Source: Halorussus salinus (GTDB lineage: Archaea; Halobacteriota; Halobacteria; Halobacteriales; Haladaptataceae). Taken from it: a stretch of 64,000 bases of DNA. The notes under the pieces were generated by a model. It was given only the letters and a program-made list of their open reading frames with translations. It had not been told where the DNA came from and did no database searches. The stretch is from positions 372,001 through 436,000 of the forward strand of contig NZ_SBIS02000007.1 in assembly GCF_004765815.2 (NCBI RefSeq), in the 5' to 3' direction. A program made the translations under genes and the position numbers. Of the stretch, positions 45,488 through 54,502 are shown piece after piece; within the stretch, counting starts at the first letter, position 1, and every line of letters starts with the position of its first letter.

Positions 45488-46078
45488 ATGGGAGAAATGG
45501 ACGGCCTCGACGTGACCGACTGCACGCGCTGTCCCGAACTCGTGGACTGCCGGAGTCGAATCGTCAACGGCACCGGACCCGCGGACGCGGACCTGCTGTT
45601 CGTCGGCGAGGGACCCGGCGAGCAGGAAGACCAGCAGGGCGAACCGTTCGTCGGGCGGAGCGGCACGATTCTTGACGACAAACTGCGCGACCGGGGACTC
45701 GCCCGCGAGGACGTGCGCATCACCAACTGCGTCCGGTGCCGACCGCCGGAGAACCGCGACCCGACCGCCGACGAGTTGGACAACTGCTGGCCCTACCTCG
45801 AAAGCGAAATCGAGCAGATAGACCCCGAGGTGATAATCACGCTCGGGAAGGTGCCGAGCGAACACCTGCTCGGTGACGACGTGGCGGTCACGAAGGAGGC
45901 CGGGTCGGTCCGGACCGCCGAACTCGGCGGTGCAGTCCGAGACGTGTTGATTTGCGTCCATCCCGCGGCGACGCTGTACGACCGGAGCCAAGACGAGACT
46001 TTGGACGCCGCACTCGACAAGGCGGCCGCGATGGCTGGCGAGGAGTCGGGCGGCCAGTCGCAACTCGGCGACTTCTGA
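45488..46078 (+). CDS. Uracil-DNA glycosylase, family 4 (Fe-S)
   Basis: 196 residues. GEGPGEQEDQQGEPFVGRSG (about 41-60) is the family-4 active-site motif and VHPAATLY the second. Cysteines near the N-terminus (TRCPELVDC) and in NCVRCRPPENR fit the 4Fe-4S site. It removes uracil from DNA in base-excision repair. A start at the second Met (45497) is possible. Confidence 0.92.
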   Translation: MGEMDGLDVTDCTRCPELVDCRSRIVNGTGPADADLLFVGEGPGEQEDQQGEPFVGRSGTILDDKLRDRGLAREDVRITNCVRCRPPENRDPTADELDNCWPYLESEIEQIDPEVIITLGKVPSEHLLGDDVAVTKEAGSVRTAELGGAVRDVLICVHPAATLYDRSQDETLDAALDKAAAMAGEESGGQSQLGDF

Positions 46079-46246
46079 CCCGCGAGGAACGGCCGACGGC
46101 CGACCGCGGACGGCAGACTGAGGAGCGAAACCCGGACTGCGGACCGAAGGCCCAAACCGTGGACGAAGGCCCCGGACCGCGGACGCCGGTTTCGGCCGGA
46201 GTAACGAGTGAATAACAATGGGGTCGCCGTCGGAAGAAAGCGGTCC

Positions 46247-46501
46247 ATGCCCCTACCCCATCCCTCGCTCTCGCTCGAAATCGAGACGCTCGCGTTCGCC
46301 GCCGCGGCCGTCCTCGTCCCGCTCGTCGTCGCGGCGCTGGTGTACGCCGACGCGCGACGCCGACGAGCGGACGCGCGACGGGCCGACGCGCGTTCGCGGG
46401 GCGCGTCGCTGGCACCCCTCGCGTGGGGCGCGGCGACGTTCTTCTCGGGCGTCGGTTGCGCCGTCGTCGCGGCGTGTTATCTCGTCGTGCGGAGCCGGTG
46501 A
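46247..46501 (+). CDS. Small two-TM membrane protein
   Basis: 84 residues: TM 1 at ~12-32, a very Arg/Ala-rich loop (ADARRRRADARRADARSRG), then TM 2 at ~58-78. The basic loop should be cytoplasmic. The ATG at 46247 is chosen; an in-frame GTG at 46208 would add 13 residues. No family recognised. Confidence 0.6.
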   Translation: MPLPHPSLSLEIETLAFAAAAVLVPLVVAALVYADARRRRADARRADARSRGASLAPLAWGAATFFSGVGCAVVAACYLVVRSR

Positions 46502-46542
46502 GGAGCCAGCACACGGTCGCGTAGCGACACCTCGCCCCGCCG

Positions 46543-48765
46543 CTACCTATCCAGCGCGGCCCACCGGAACGCGTCGTCGAACGCCAGCGCCGACTCGTAG
46601 CGGTCCGCGGGGTCGGCCGCGAGCGCCCGGTCGAGGACCGCACCGAGTCGCCCCGAGAGCGAGTCCGTCGCCGTCGAGCCGAGCGGCGGCTCTCCGGCGG
46701 TTCGAGTCGGGGGGCCGCCACCGAGGAGGTCGCTCGCCAGCGCGCCGACGCGGTACACGTCGGCGGCCACGTCACTCGAATTCTCTGGCGGCGCGTAGGG
46801 GTCCGGCTCTCGGACCGGATTAGAGGGGTCCGTGTCGTCGCGGACCGGGGCGAGCGCGTCGGCGAGGAACCACCCGCCGACCGCGACCTCCGGGGCGGAA
46901 GCGGGGTCGTCGGAGTCGGGGGCGACTCGCCCGCGGAGGACGTGCCGGGGCGCGAGGCGGCCGTGGACGACCTCCCGTCGGTGGGCGGCGTGGAGCGCGC
47001 GCGCCGCCCCAGAGACGACCTCGACGCGCTCGCGCCGGGCGAGGGGCCACGAGTCGGCCAGCGACCCGCCAGCGAGATACGGCGTCTCGAACCACGGCAT
47101 CGCGTCGCCCTCGCGGGCGTCCCCCGCGCCGTACTCCCGAATCGGGAGGACGCCCTCGGCGTCCACGTCGCTCCAGCGTTCGACCGCTCGCGCGAACTCC
47201 TCGCGGTGGCGCGCGTCGGTCAGGCGCGTCTCGGCGACCAGCGTCGGGCCGTCGGGCGTCCGGACGCGCTTGAGGTGCGTCTCGGTGACGGGACCGCCGC
47301 CGAGTCGGGCGAGACGACCCAACTCCGCGTCGGCGTCGGGGTGCGGAGCGGTCGCCGTGGAGTCGCGGGTCGCTCGCCGGTAGCCCGCGGCCAGCAACCC
47401 CGCGCCGACGAGTCCGAGGAGGCCGACTCCGGGCGCGGAGGTGGCGAACTCCGCGGCGGTGGCGAGCGGGGCCGAGAGCGGTCTGGCGGGCGGGTCGATG
47501 GCGTAGAAGCGACCGCTCCGGGTGCCGACGACCACGAGGTCGCCAGCCGACCGAATCCAGAGCGTGCGCTCGGCGTCGGCGTCGAGCGACCACTCCTCGC
47601 GGCCGGTGTCGGCCGCGAGCGCCCGGACGGTCCGGTCGTCCGCGACGTAGACGTGGCCGTGGGCGACCCGGCCCCAGTAGCCGAAGTAGCGCGACCGCAC
47701 CTCGTACTGCCAGCGTTCGCGGCCAGTGTCGGCGTCCAGCGCGACGACGGCGTCCTGCGTGGACGTGTACACCCGACCGCCCGAGACGACGGGCATGAAC
47801 CCGCCGATGTCGGGGTTTTCGACGGTCTCAGCGTCGCTCTCGTCGGGGTCGTAGACCCAGCGTCGCTTTCCGGTCCGAAAGTCCACCGCGACGAGTCGGT
47901 CGGTCCAGACGTAGGCAGAATCGTCGTCTACCGCGCCGCCGATGGTGTGGGGACGGACCGGGCCGACGCGGGTCCGGAACCGACGCGCGCCGTCCGCGAG
48001 CGCGACCCCGTAGACCGCCGACTCCGACCACCCGACGAGGAGGTCCCCACGAATCGCGGCGGGCCACGCCGCGCCCTCTTCCACCGGTTCGTGCCAGCGT
48101 CGTCGCCCGTCCGAGCGCCGGAGGGCGGCGAAGCCGTCTCTGCCGCCGAAGATCACGCTGTCGTCGGTGAGGAGCAGACCGCGGACCAACTCGGCCGACG
48201 CGGCGGTTCGCCAGCGCAACCTCCCGTCGGCCGCGTCGAGCGCCAACAGGTCGCCGTCGGCGACCGCGAAGACGCTCCCGTCGTCTACCTTGAGTTGGCG
48301 CGTCCGGGTCGCCTCCTCGCGGTGGGTCCACGTGACGCTCCCGTCGGCCGCGTCGAGCGCGGCGACGCCACCGTCGTCGCCGACGTAGACGCGCTCGTTC
48401 GGCCCGGACGCGACCGCGGGGAGACTCTCGGCCTCGTGTGACCAGCGAACGTCGCCGGTCCGGCGGTCGAACGCGCGGACCTCGCTCAGCGGGTCGCCCT
48501 CCTCGCGCTCGGCGTAGACGAACGCGAACGCCGCGCCGTGACCAGCGCCGAGGGGGTAGCAGACCGTCTCGTCACCATCGGCCTCGTACTGCCAGCGGAG
48601 TTCATGGCTGGTCTGGACGCCCGGAATCCCGGCCGCCGACCCACCGGCGGCCGGGGCGACTCCGGCGGTGGACTGGGCGAATCCAGTGTGGGCCTCGGCG
48701 ACGCTCGCGCCGACGCCGCCCGCGCCGACGAGGAGCGCGCGGCGACTCGTCTCTCTGGGGGCCAT
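46543..48765 (-). CDS. Membrane PQQ-propeller / pseudokinase fusion
   Basis: 740 residues. A TAT-like N-terminus (ETSRRALLVGAG) leads to a PQQ-type beta-propeller (~55-430) with repeated blades of the type VAALDAADGSVTWTH. One TM helix (~440-460) is followed by a protein-kinase-like domain (~485-735). The expected catalytic loop reads HGRLAPRHVL near residue 600 instead of HRDLxxxN, and YAPPE stands for the APE motif, so it is probably a pseudokinase. The plan suggests an outside sensor coupled to an inside module. The C-terminal ~60 residues resemble kinase helices (DRALAADPADRY). Confidence 0.82.
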   Translation of the reverse strand: MAPRETSRRALLVGAGGVGASVAEAHTGFAQSTAGVAPAAGGSAAGIPGVQTSHELRWQYEADGDETVCYPLGAGHGAAFAFVYAEREEGDPLSEVRAFDRRTGDVRWSHEAESLPAVASGPNERVYVGDDGGVAALDAADGSVTWTHREEATRTRQLKVDDGSVFAVADGDLLALDAADGRLRWRTAASAELVRGLLLTDDSVIFGGRDGFAALRRSDGRRRWHEPVEEGAAWPAAIRGDLLVGWSESAVYGVALADGARRFRTRVGPVRPHTIGGAVDDDSAYVWTDRLVAVDFRTGKRRWVYDPDESDAETVENPDIGGFMPVVSGGRVYTSTQDAVVALDADTGRERWQYEVRSRYFGYWGRVAHGHVYVADDRTVRALAADTGREEWSLDADAERTLWIRSAGDLVVVGTRSGRFYAIDPPARPLSAPLATAAEFATSAPGVGLLGLVGAGLLAAGYRRATRDSTATAPHPDADAELGRLARLGGGPVTETHLKRVRTPDGPTLVAETRLTDARHREEFARAVERWSDVDAEGVLPIREYGAGDAREGDAMPWFETPYLAGGSLADSWPLARRERVEVVSGAARALHAAHRREVVHGRLAPRHVLRGRVAPDSDDPASAPEVAVGGWFLADALAPVRDDTDPSNPVREPDPYAPPENSSDVAADVYRVGALASDLLGGGPPTRTAGEPPLGSTATDSLSGRLGAVLDRALAADPADRYESALAFDDAFRWAALDR

Positions 48766-48879
48766 ATCGGGTGGGGACGCGCGGCGCTCTTGAGCGTTGG
48801 GGTCGGGGCGATTCCGGGAGTCCGCCTCGTCGCCGTCCCGTGCGGTAGCGTTAAGTGCGCGCTGTCGGAGAGTCCGCGT

Positions 48880-49059
48880 ATGCCTACGTGTCCCTCCTGC
48901 GGGCGCGACGCCGACGACCCGAGCTACAGCCAGAAGCGAATCGAGCCGAAGGCCGACCGCGACGGCGTGACCGTCACCGCGACGACGAGCCAACGCTACT
49001 GGATGGTGCTGTGTCCCCACTGCGACGCGGTGCTGGGGACCGTCGAGGACCGGCGGTAG
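48880..49059 (+). CDS. Small zinc-ribbon protein
   Basis: 59 residues with CPSC at 4-7 and CPHC at 45-48, forming one zinc ribbon around a beta core (TVTATTSQRYWMVLCPHC). Such one-domain proteins are widespread in haloarchaea and without known role. The ATG at 48880 is leaderless relative to the AT-poor upstream. Its last codons are duplicated just after the stop. Confidence 0.75.
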   Translation: MPTCPSCGRDADDPSYSQKRIEPKADRDGVTVTATTSQRYWMVLCPHCDAVLGTVEDRR

Positions 49060-49092
49060 GGAACGTCGGGGACCGTCGATGACCGGCGGTAG
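49035..49092 (+). repeat. 25-bp direct repeat at a gene's 3' end
   Basis: GGGGACCGTCGA(G/T)GACCGGCGGTAG occurs at 49035-49059 and 49068-49092 (24 of 25 identical, 33-bp period). The first copy contains the last codons and stop of the zinc-ribbon gene; the second lies in the spacer. Confidence 0.7.
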
Positions 49093-49152
49093 AAAAGCGT
49101 CGCGCGCGCCGGGACCCAAAGCGTTATTTCGTATCCGTCGCTTCCGTGGAGT

Positions 49153-49245
49153 ATGGACGACGACACGAGACAGAAGATAATCTCGGTGTTCTTCGTGCTG
49201 CTGATGCTCAGTTCGGGCATCGCATACACGATTTCGCTTATCTGA
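49153..49245 (+). CDS. 30-residue single-TM microprotein
   Basis: Short but complete: an acidic start (MDDDTRQK) followed by one hydrophobic helix (residues ~9-28) and stop TGA at 49243. It has an ATG after an AT-rich TTATTTCG promoter-like stretch about 30 nt upstream. The charge layout predicts N-in. Micro-membrane proteins of this type appear in haloarchaea; function unknown. Confidence 0.55.
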   Translation: MDDDTRQKIISVFFVLLMLSSGIAYTISLI

Positions 49246-49275
49246 GCCGAGCAGTGCAACTCGACCGGACGACGC

Positions 49276-49686
49276 TCAGTACGAGAGTAGCTGGTCGAGG
49301 ACCATCGCTCGAATCGCGTACCGGGCGTCCTCGGTGCGGAAGTAGACCGTCGTGAGGTCCGCCTCCGAGCGGCGTTGCTGTCGGTCTCGGTGGTCTCCAA
49401 TCCTCCCGAGGAGCGACTCGAAGCCCTCGGACTCGGGCGAACACTCGGCGTACGACCCCGAGTCGATGGCTTCGCGGGCGACCTCTCGCTCGGCGGACGG
49501 CAGGTCCGCGACCCGAATCGGCGCGAGCGCGTCGCGGGCCTCCTCGGGCGGGGTCTCGCGCTCGACCTCGATTCTGCTCTCGTGCATCGCGTCGCACCCG
49601 ACCAACGGGAGCGACGAACAGCCCGCGAGGCCGCCGCCGACGAGCGCCGCCCCGCCAGCCAGCAGTTCGCGTCGCGTCGCGTTCAC
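49276..49686 (-). CDS. TAT lipoprotein, small
   Basis: 136 residues. TRRELLAGGAALVGGGLAGC is a twin-arginine lipoprotein signal with the lipid-bearing Cys at about residue 23. The mature part is acidic with Cys residues at ~31 and ~80 that might pair. No domain recognised. The GTG at 49686 is the start just before the RR motif; upstream extension is basic. Same strand as the cupredoxin gene, ~100 bp downstream of it. Confidence 0.72.
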   Translation of the reverse strand: MNATRRELLAGGAALVGGGLAGCSSLPLVGCDAMHESRIEVERETPPEEARDALAPIRVADLPSAEREVAREAIDSGSYAECSPESEGFESLLGRIGDHRDRQQRRSEADLTTVYFRTEDARYAIRAMVLDQLLSY

Positions 49687-49783
49687 GTCGCGCAATCGAC
49701 CGGACGCCGGAATGAGTTTTGTGGTCCGGCGACTGCGACGCCCCTCGGGTCGGTGGCGCGGTACGGTGGCGCAGTGCGGTGAG

Positions 49784-50692
49784 TCAACACGGCGGGAAGC
49801 CCCGAATCTGGACGAACAACTGCTTGCTCTCGGGCGCGAGGTCGTCCCACGACACCCGACGCTCGTCCACGATGGTCTCGGGGTCGAGCGCGGGGTCAGT
49901 GAGGACGGTGTAGGCCGTAACTCGCGGCGGGTCGAGTTCCGGTTCACCGCCCTCTTGGCCGCCTTCGGTACCGTCCCCGCCGCCGGTCTCGGTCGCCGTC
50001 GTCGTCTCTCCACCCATTCCCGTCGTCTCCGCTCCACCGGCACAGAGGTCCGGCAGTGGGTCGGCGGCCGGACCGCTCGGCGACCCGACGACGACGCGCA
50101 TCGCGTGGCCGAATATCTCGTGGGGCGCGCAGTGGAGGTCGTAGACGCCCGACTGCTCGAACGTGTAGAGCCAGTAGCCGCCCTGCGGGAGCGCCGGGGC
50201 CGAGAACGGCGGCACCTCGTCGGGCACGCGCTGGAGGTAGCCGAACGCCGGGTGGTACGCCGTCACGGTGTGATGCGGAGACGCGTAGCTGAACCGCACC
50301 GTGTCGCCCGGTTCGACGTAGAGGCCGGTCGGTTCGAAGACGAACTCCGGAATCGGCGCGTCGCGGGGCCGAATCTGAACCTCAACCTCGTGGTCGGCGC
50401 TGGTCGGCGGGTCGGTCTCGTCGGACAGCGCCGGGAAGCCCCACACCGGGTCTATTTCGTCGTCCTGTCGCGCTCGCTCGCGGGCTTCCGCGGGACTGCG
50501 CGCGTCCGTCGCCTCCTCGGCGGACGCGACGGACGCCGCGCGCTCGCTGGCCGCGCTCGTTCCTGCGAACGCCGTCAGCGCGCCAGCACCGCCGAGCGCG
50601 CGCAGGACGCTCCGGCGGTTCGCGCTCGGGTCCGAAGTCGTTCGGTCGGTCGATTCGTCGGTCGTCGGTGTCTCGCGTCCGGAATCCCCCAT
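49784..50692 (-). CDS. TAT-exported plastocyanin-like copper protein
   Basis: 302 residues. TAT signal (NRRSVLRALGGAG, ~24-36). A cupredoxin domain (~100-215) has copper ligands in SPHHTVTAYHP and in the Cys loop VYDLHCAPHEIFGHAM, the pattern C-x2-H-x4-H/M of blue copper proteins. A Gly/Thr-rich linker and a short C-terminal domain follow. It could act as an extracytoplasmic electron carrier. Start at ATG 50692. Confidence 0.85.
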   Translation of the reverse strand: MGDSGRETPTTDESTDRTTSDPSANRRSVLRALGGAGALTAFAGTSAASERAASVASAEEATDARSPAEARERARQDDEIDPVWGFPALSDETDPPTSADHEVEVQIRPRDAPIPEFVFEPTGLYVEPGDTVRFSYASPHHTVTAYHPAFGYLQRVPDEVPPFSAPALPQGGYWLYTFEQSGVYDLHCAPHEIFGHAMRVVVGSPSGPAADPLPDLCAGGAETTGMGGETTTATETGGGDGTEGGQEGGEPELDPPRVTAYTVLTDPALDPETIVDERRVSWDDLAPESKQLFVQIRGFPPC

Positions 50693-50807
50693 GATTCGAC
50701 TGGGGTTCACCACGAGTTTGGATAAAGTTACCCTACGATAGTCAACAGTTTCGGAGCGTCGGCCGTTCGGTCGAGTCTCCGTCGGGAGTCCGAGTCGCCG
50801 ACCGGGG

Positions 50808-52667
50808 CTACACGCTGTCGTCCCACACGTCCGCCATCGGACTCTTGCGGCCGGTCGAGGAGTCCGACTTCCTCCCCGACGAGTCCCCGCTCGCGGACCG
50901 GCCGGGAGACGACGAGTCGCCCGACGAGCGCCCGCCCGACGCCGACCCGCCGCCGGACCCCGAGCGACCGCGGGAGCGCGAGCGGTCCCGAGTTCTGCTG
51001 GCCGCGCCCGCCCCGGCCGCCGACTGGCTGGCGCTCCGGGGGTCGAACTCCGGCAGGTCCGGCGTCGTCATGCGCTCGACCTGTTCGCGGAACCAGTCGG
51101 GCGTGTCGGTCTCCGCGCGGTCGAAGACTTGCAGGAGGCTCTGGTCGGCGAGGTAGGTCGCGCCGTAGTCGTCGGGTGCCCGGACCACCCGGCCGCAGGC
51201 CTGAATCACGGTCCGGAGCGCGGCCCGGTAGTACCACGCCCACTGGCCCTCTTGGAGGCGGTGGGCGACTCTGGAGTCGTTGGTGTTGAGGAACGGCGCT
51301 TTGCAGACGACCTGCCAGCGCGCGAGGTCGCCTTTGAGGTCGAGGGCCTCCTCCATCTTCACCGAGAGGAAGACCTCCTCGCCGTCGGTGGCCTTCCACG
51401 ATTCGAGTTGGGCGTCCCGACTCTCCTTGTCGTGGGTCCGGACGCGGTCGCCGACGCCGAAGTCGTCGAGGAGGTCCGCGAGGCGCTCCTGAATCGCGTA
51501 GGAGTGGGCGTGAATGATGCCCTTCTCTCCTCGGTGTTCCTGCATGACCCGGACCACCGTACGGGCGATTTTCGGGAGAGTCTCGTCGCGGTGTTCGTAG
51601 GTCATCTTCCCTCGGGTCACGTCGTAGAGCGGCCGGTTCTCGACGGGGAAGGTGTGGCCCACGTCCACCAGCGCGACGTTCGCGGGGTCGAGACCGACCT
51701 GCCGACAGAACGCCTGCTTGTTCAGGATGGTCGCCGAGAGGAGCGCGAACTTGTTGCCCCGCTCCCAGACCGTGTGGCTCAGGTACCGCTCGGGGTTCAT
51801 CGGCTTTATCGTAATCCCGCTTCCCCCGCCGTCCGGTTGGTCCACGACCCACGTCGTTGCGCTCTCCGAATCGCGGTAGTCCTCCACGAACCAGTCCAGT
51901 TCGCCGATGAGTTCCTGTAGTCGGTCGCGCTCGGCGGCCTCGTGGGGGTCGAGTTCCTGCCGCGCGAGCAGTTCGTCTTTCTCCCTGCGACACCGATTCC
52001 CGAGTCGGTCGGCGTACTCGACGGCGCGGTCCACGCCGGCGCTCTCTAGGTCGGGCACGTTCAGGTCGTCCCAGATGGGCACCGTCCGGGGGTTCAGGTC
52101 GATGGCGGCGTACATCTCGGCCCACTCCGCGAGGCCGTGGGCCTCGTCTATCACCACGCAGTCGCGCTTGCGGAACACCTCCGACCCGGCGGTCCGCATG
52201 AAGTACGCCAGCGTCATCGCCGCTATCTCTCGGTTGCTGGCGATAGCTCGATCCGAGAAGTATGGACAGCGGTGCTTGACCGAGCAGTCGTACCCCTTCT
52301 CGCGGGCGCAGGGTGCCCTATCGACAGGCGTGTCGGTCTCGCCCGGCAGGATACAGGAGTAGTTGCGCTTGCCCCGAATTATCTTGAGGTCGTCCAGCAA
52401 GTCGTCCTCGGCCACGTCGTCCAGTTGGGAGACCTGCGGCGTGGTGTAGTAGGCCCCGGTCGCGTCGCTCGGCGCGGCGTCGTCGGGCGTCCGGGCGCAT
52501 CCAGCGATGGCCCGCGCCAGCAGGGACTTGCCGCTCCCGGTCGGCGCGCGCACCAGCACCACGTCGTTGCCGTCGGCGAAGGCGTCCCGGATGTCGGTCA
52601 GGGCCTCGCGCTGAGTGCCCCGATAGGAGGGCGCGGGGAACGCGTCGAAAATCCGGTCGGGGTTCAC
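50808..52667 (-). CDS. XPD/DinG-like Fe-S DNA helicase
   Basis: 619 residues. Walker A APTGSGKSLL (~40-49) and DEAH in CVVIDEAHGLAEW. Between them four cysteines in NYSCILPG, APC, GYDC and HRCPYF fit the 4Fe-4S domain of the XPD/Rad3/DinG group. Motif VI appears as IQACGRVVRAPDDYG. The last ~85 residues are Ser/Gly/Arg-rich and probably disordered. GTG start at 52667. Role: unwinding in repair or replication-fork maintenance (family inference). Confidence 0.9.
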   Translation of the reverse strand: MNPDRIFDAFPAPSYRGTQREALTDIRDAFADGNDVVLVRAPTGSGKSLLARAIAGCARTPDDAAPSDATGAYYTTPQVSQLDDVAEDDLLDDLKIIRGKRNYSCILPGETDTPVDRAPCAREKGYDCSVKHRCPYFSDRAIASNREIAAMTLAYFMRTAGSEVFRKRDCVVIDEAHGLAEWAEMYAAIDLNPRTVPIWDDLNVPDLESAGVDRAVEYADRLGNRCRREKDELLARQELDPHEAAERDRLQELIGELDWFVEDYRDSESATTWVVDQPDGGGSGITIKPMNPERYLSHTVWERGNKFALLSATILNKQAFCRQVGLDPANVALVDVGHTFPVENRPLYDVTRGKMTYEHRDETLPKIARTVVRVMQEHRGEKGIIHAHSYAIQERLADLLDDFGVGDRVRTHDKESRDAQLESWKATDGEEVFLSVKMEEALDLKGDLARWQVVCKAPFLNTNDSRVAHRLQEGQWAWYYRAALRTVIQACGRVVRAPDDYGATYLADQSLLQVFDRAETDTPDWFREQVERMTTPDLPEFDPRSASQSAAGAGAASRTRDRSRSRGRSGSGGGSASGGRSSGDSSSPGRSASGDSSGRKSDSSTGRKSPMADVWDDSV

Positions 52668-52781
52668 TGTTCGAAGTCACGGCGGTATCGGAAATAAAGG
52701 CTGTCGGTCGCGCCGGTTCGATTGTCGCTCGGAAGACGAACAACTAAAGTTGACGTGTCGGCTCAGTGTGTGGTATCCGGA

Positions 52782-53675
52782 ATGTCATCTCCGCTTCGTC
52801 CGGTTTGCGTTACGAACGCAGACCATCACGTCCGGGCAAAGCATCTCGTGGGCGTAGACGAGTCCGGGAACGAAGTTTCGGCCGACGGTCGCTGCGTCAC
52901 CGTGGCAGTTAGAACGCGCCGAGCTAACGACGCAGAATTGGTTCGTGCGATGGTAGATAGCGGTCTCGAACCGTTCAGACACAAATCCTCGACCGTGGTC
53001 CGGCACGGTTCGTTGAATCAGACCGAACGACAGCAGAGAGTGGAAGAGTTCATCGAATCCCTTTCTTCGACGCCCATCACGTGGACCGCAATCGTCTGTG
53101 AGGACGGGTTCGACCAACGTGACCGTGCAGCGGCGGTGAGCGTCGCAACCAAGAAAGCCATCACGGGCGCTCTCGACCAAGAAATATTCGACGGTGAAGA
53201 CGACCCGGCAGTGCTGCTTCACGACGGCAAGCGAGACGGATACAGCGACTACAGCGAGTACCTGCGGAAACAGCTCGCAATGAAGTTCGACACGAGTTTC
53301 CAGCGGAATATCTGCCCGGTCCATCTCACGTTCCTTCAGGACGCCGACCGGACGTATCCACAGTCGAACGCGGCAGATTACATCGCGGGCTATCTCCGAA
53401 ACGCGATGGCCGATCGAACGACGGTCGAAGATTTCGAGACGCTTCACGTTCTAGATTCGTCTTGGCTCCAGAGCGGCGGGACACCTGCACCGGTTTACGA
53501 ACTCGAAGCACTCCGCCCGGTCGAGGAGAAAGAGATGCGGTCCAGAATCCTCTGTTGGTTGATGGGGCGAGGTATTCCCCCGGAGCCGAATCCGAGCGGT
53601 TACGATCCGTTTCGAGAACAAGTCGAACAGCTCTCGAACCCTGTCGTACGTGAGTATCTCCTCGGCGAGTTCTGA
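52782..53675 (+). CDS. DUF3800-like protein (RNase H-fold)
   Basis: 297 residues. GVDESGNEVS near residue 24 and NAADYIAGYLRNAM near 205 are like the acidic motifs of DUF3800 proteins, with a third acidic stretch (HDGKRDGYSDYSEYL) between. The gene has visibly lower GC and more mixed codon use than its neighbours and is followed by an AT-rich spacer. DUF3800 genes are often found in mobile or defence regions. ATG at 52782 is chosen at MSSPLRPVCVT; an earlier Met adds 20 residues. Confidence 0.65.
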   Translation: MSSPLRPVCVTNADHHVRAKHLVGVDESGNEVSADGRCVTVAVRTRRANDAELVRAMVDSGLEPFRHKSSTVVRHGSLNQTERQQRVEEFIESLSSTPITWTAIVCEDGFDQRDRAAAVSVATKKAITGALDQEIFDGEDDPAVLLHDGKRDGYSDYSEYLRKQLAMKFDTSFQRNICPVHLTFLQDADRTYPQSNAADYIAGYLRNAMADRTTVEDFETLHVLDSSWLQSGGTPAPVYELEALRPVEEKEMRSRILCWLMGRGIPPEPNPSGYDPFREQVEQLSNPVVREYLLGEF

Positions 53676-53847
53676 AAACCGGATGTCATCGGGCCGTGAG
53701 CTACTACCTCACTGCCCTCACCGACGCGGCGGCGCGTTACGCTAACCGCCAACGTCGCATCCTCAGTGTAGAGTAAGTGTTCAGGTAACAAAAATGTTTT
53801 CAAACTTTTAGTTTTCCATACAATTGCTGGCGCTACACTATCGTCTA

Positions 53848-54048
53848 CTAGAGCGCCGCCACGTCCTCGGCGCGAGGGTCGTCGGGGAGTCGGTCGATGC
53901 AGTCGAAACAGAGGAAGTGTTCGGTCCCGTCGGAGTCGAACTCCAAGGTCATCCCGCCGGTCGCGTCGTGTTCCAGCGTCCAGAGGTTGGCGATGCCGCC
54001 CGCGATTTTGACCTGCTCGCCGCATCCGTCGCAGGTTTGCTTGGCCAT
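53848..54048 (-). CDS. Small zinc-finger protein
   Basis: 66 residues with CDGC (6-9) and CFDC (47-50) as a single zinc site, and the conserved middle LWTLEHDATGGMTLEFDSDGTEHF. Similar proteins are widespread in haloarchaea (DUF7561, from memory). Cytoplasmic; no known role. It faces the AT-rich spacer after the DUF3800-like gene. Confidence 0.8.
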   Translation of the reverse strand: MAKQTCDGCGEQVKIAGGIANLWTLEHDATGGMTLEFDSDGTEHFLCFDCIDRLPDDPRAEDVAAL

Positions 54049-54162
54049 GTCGGAGACAGCGGCCCCACCGACAAAGCCCTGCCGACGGAATCGAATCGTA
54101 TATAACCGAGTTCGTCGTGAGAGTGAGTATCAAAGTCGGCTTCGGCCGACGTGGGTGGACAC

Positions 54163-54486
54163 ATGCACGAACCAGATTCCTTCACAGCGACTGCCGTAGA
54201 CCCCGGCGATCACTCCCAGACCGTTCACAGCGCGTTCAACGACCCGGAGGACGACGAACCGTTTGTTCAGACGGTTCTCGACGCACTGGCCGAAGCGTCG
54301 GACCGTCCGGTGGACGAACTGAGCGTTCGCCTCTACGACGTGGTGGACCCGGACGCGCTGAACGACCTCTTCCGACCGACTCGGCGGGGTTCGGTCCGCG
54401 ACGGCGGCCGGGTCGCGTTCGCCCTCGGCGAGTTCGCCGTGGAACTTCACGCCAGCGGCCACGTCTTCGTTCGGAAGACCCACTGA
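54163..54486 (+). CDS. HalOD1 output-domain protein
   Basis: 107 residues. VVDPDALNDLF in the centre and the paired strands RVAFALGEFAVELHASGHVFV match the haloarchaeal HalOD1 output domain, usually found as an effector of response regulators or alone. No receiver is attached here. ATG at 54163 is chosen over a GTG four codons earlier. Confidence 0.8.
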   Translation: MHEPDSFTATAVDPGDHSQTVHSAFNDPEDDEPFVQTVLDALAEASDRPVDELSVRLYDVVDPDALNDLFRPTRRGSVRDGGRVAFALGEFAVELHASGHVFVRKTH

Positions 54487-54502
54487 CTTCCCCCGGCGGA
54501 CG

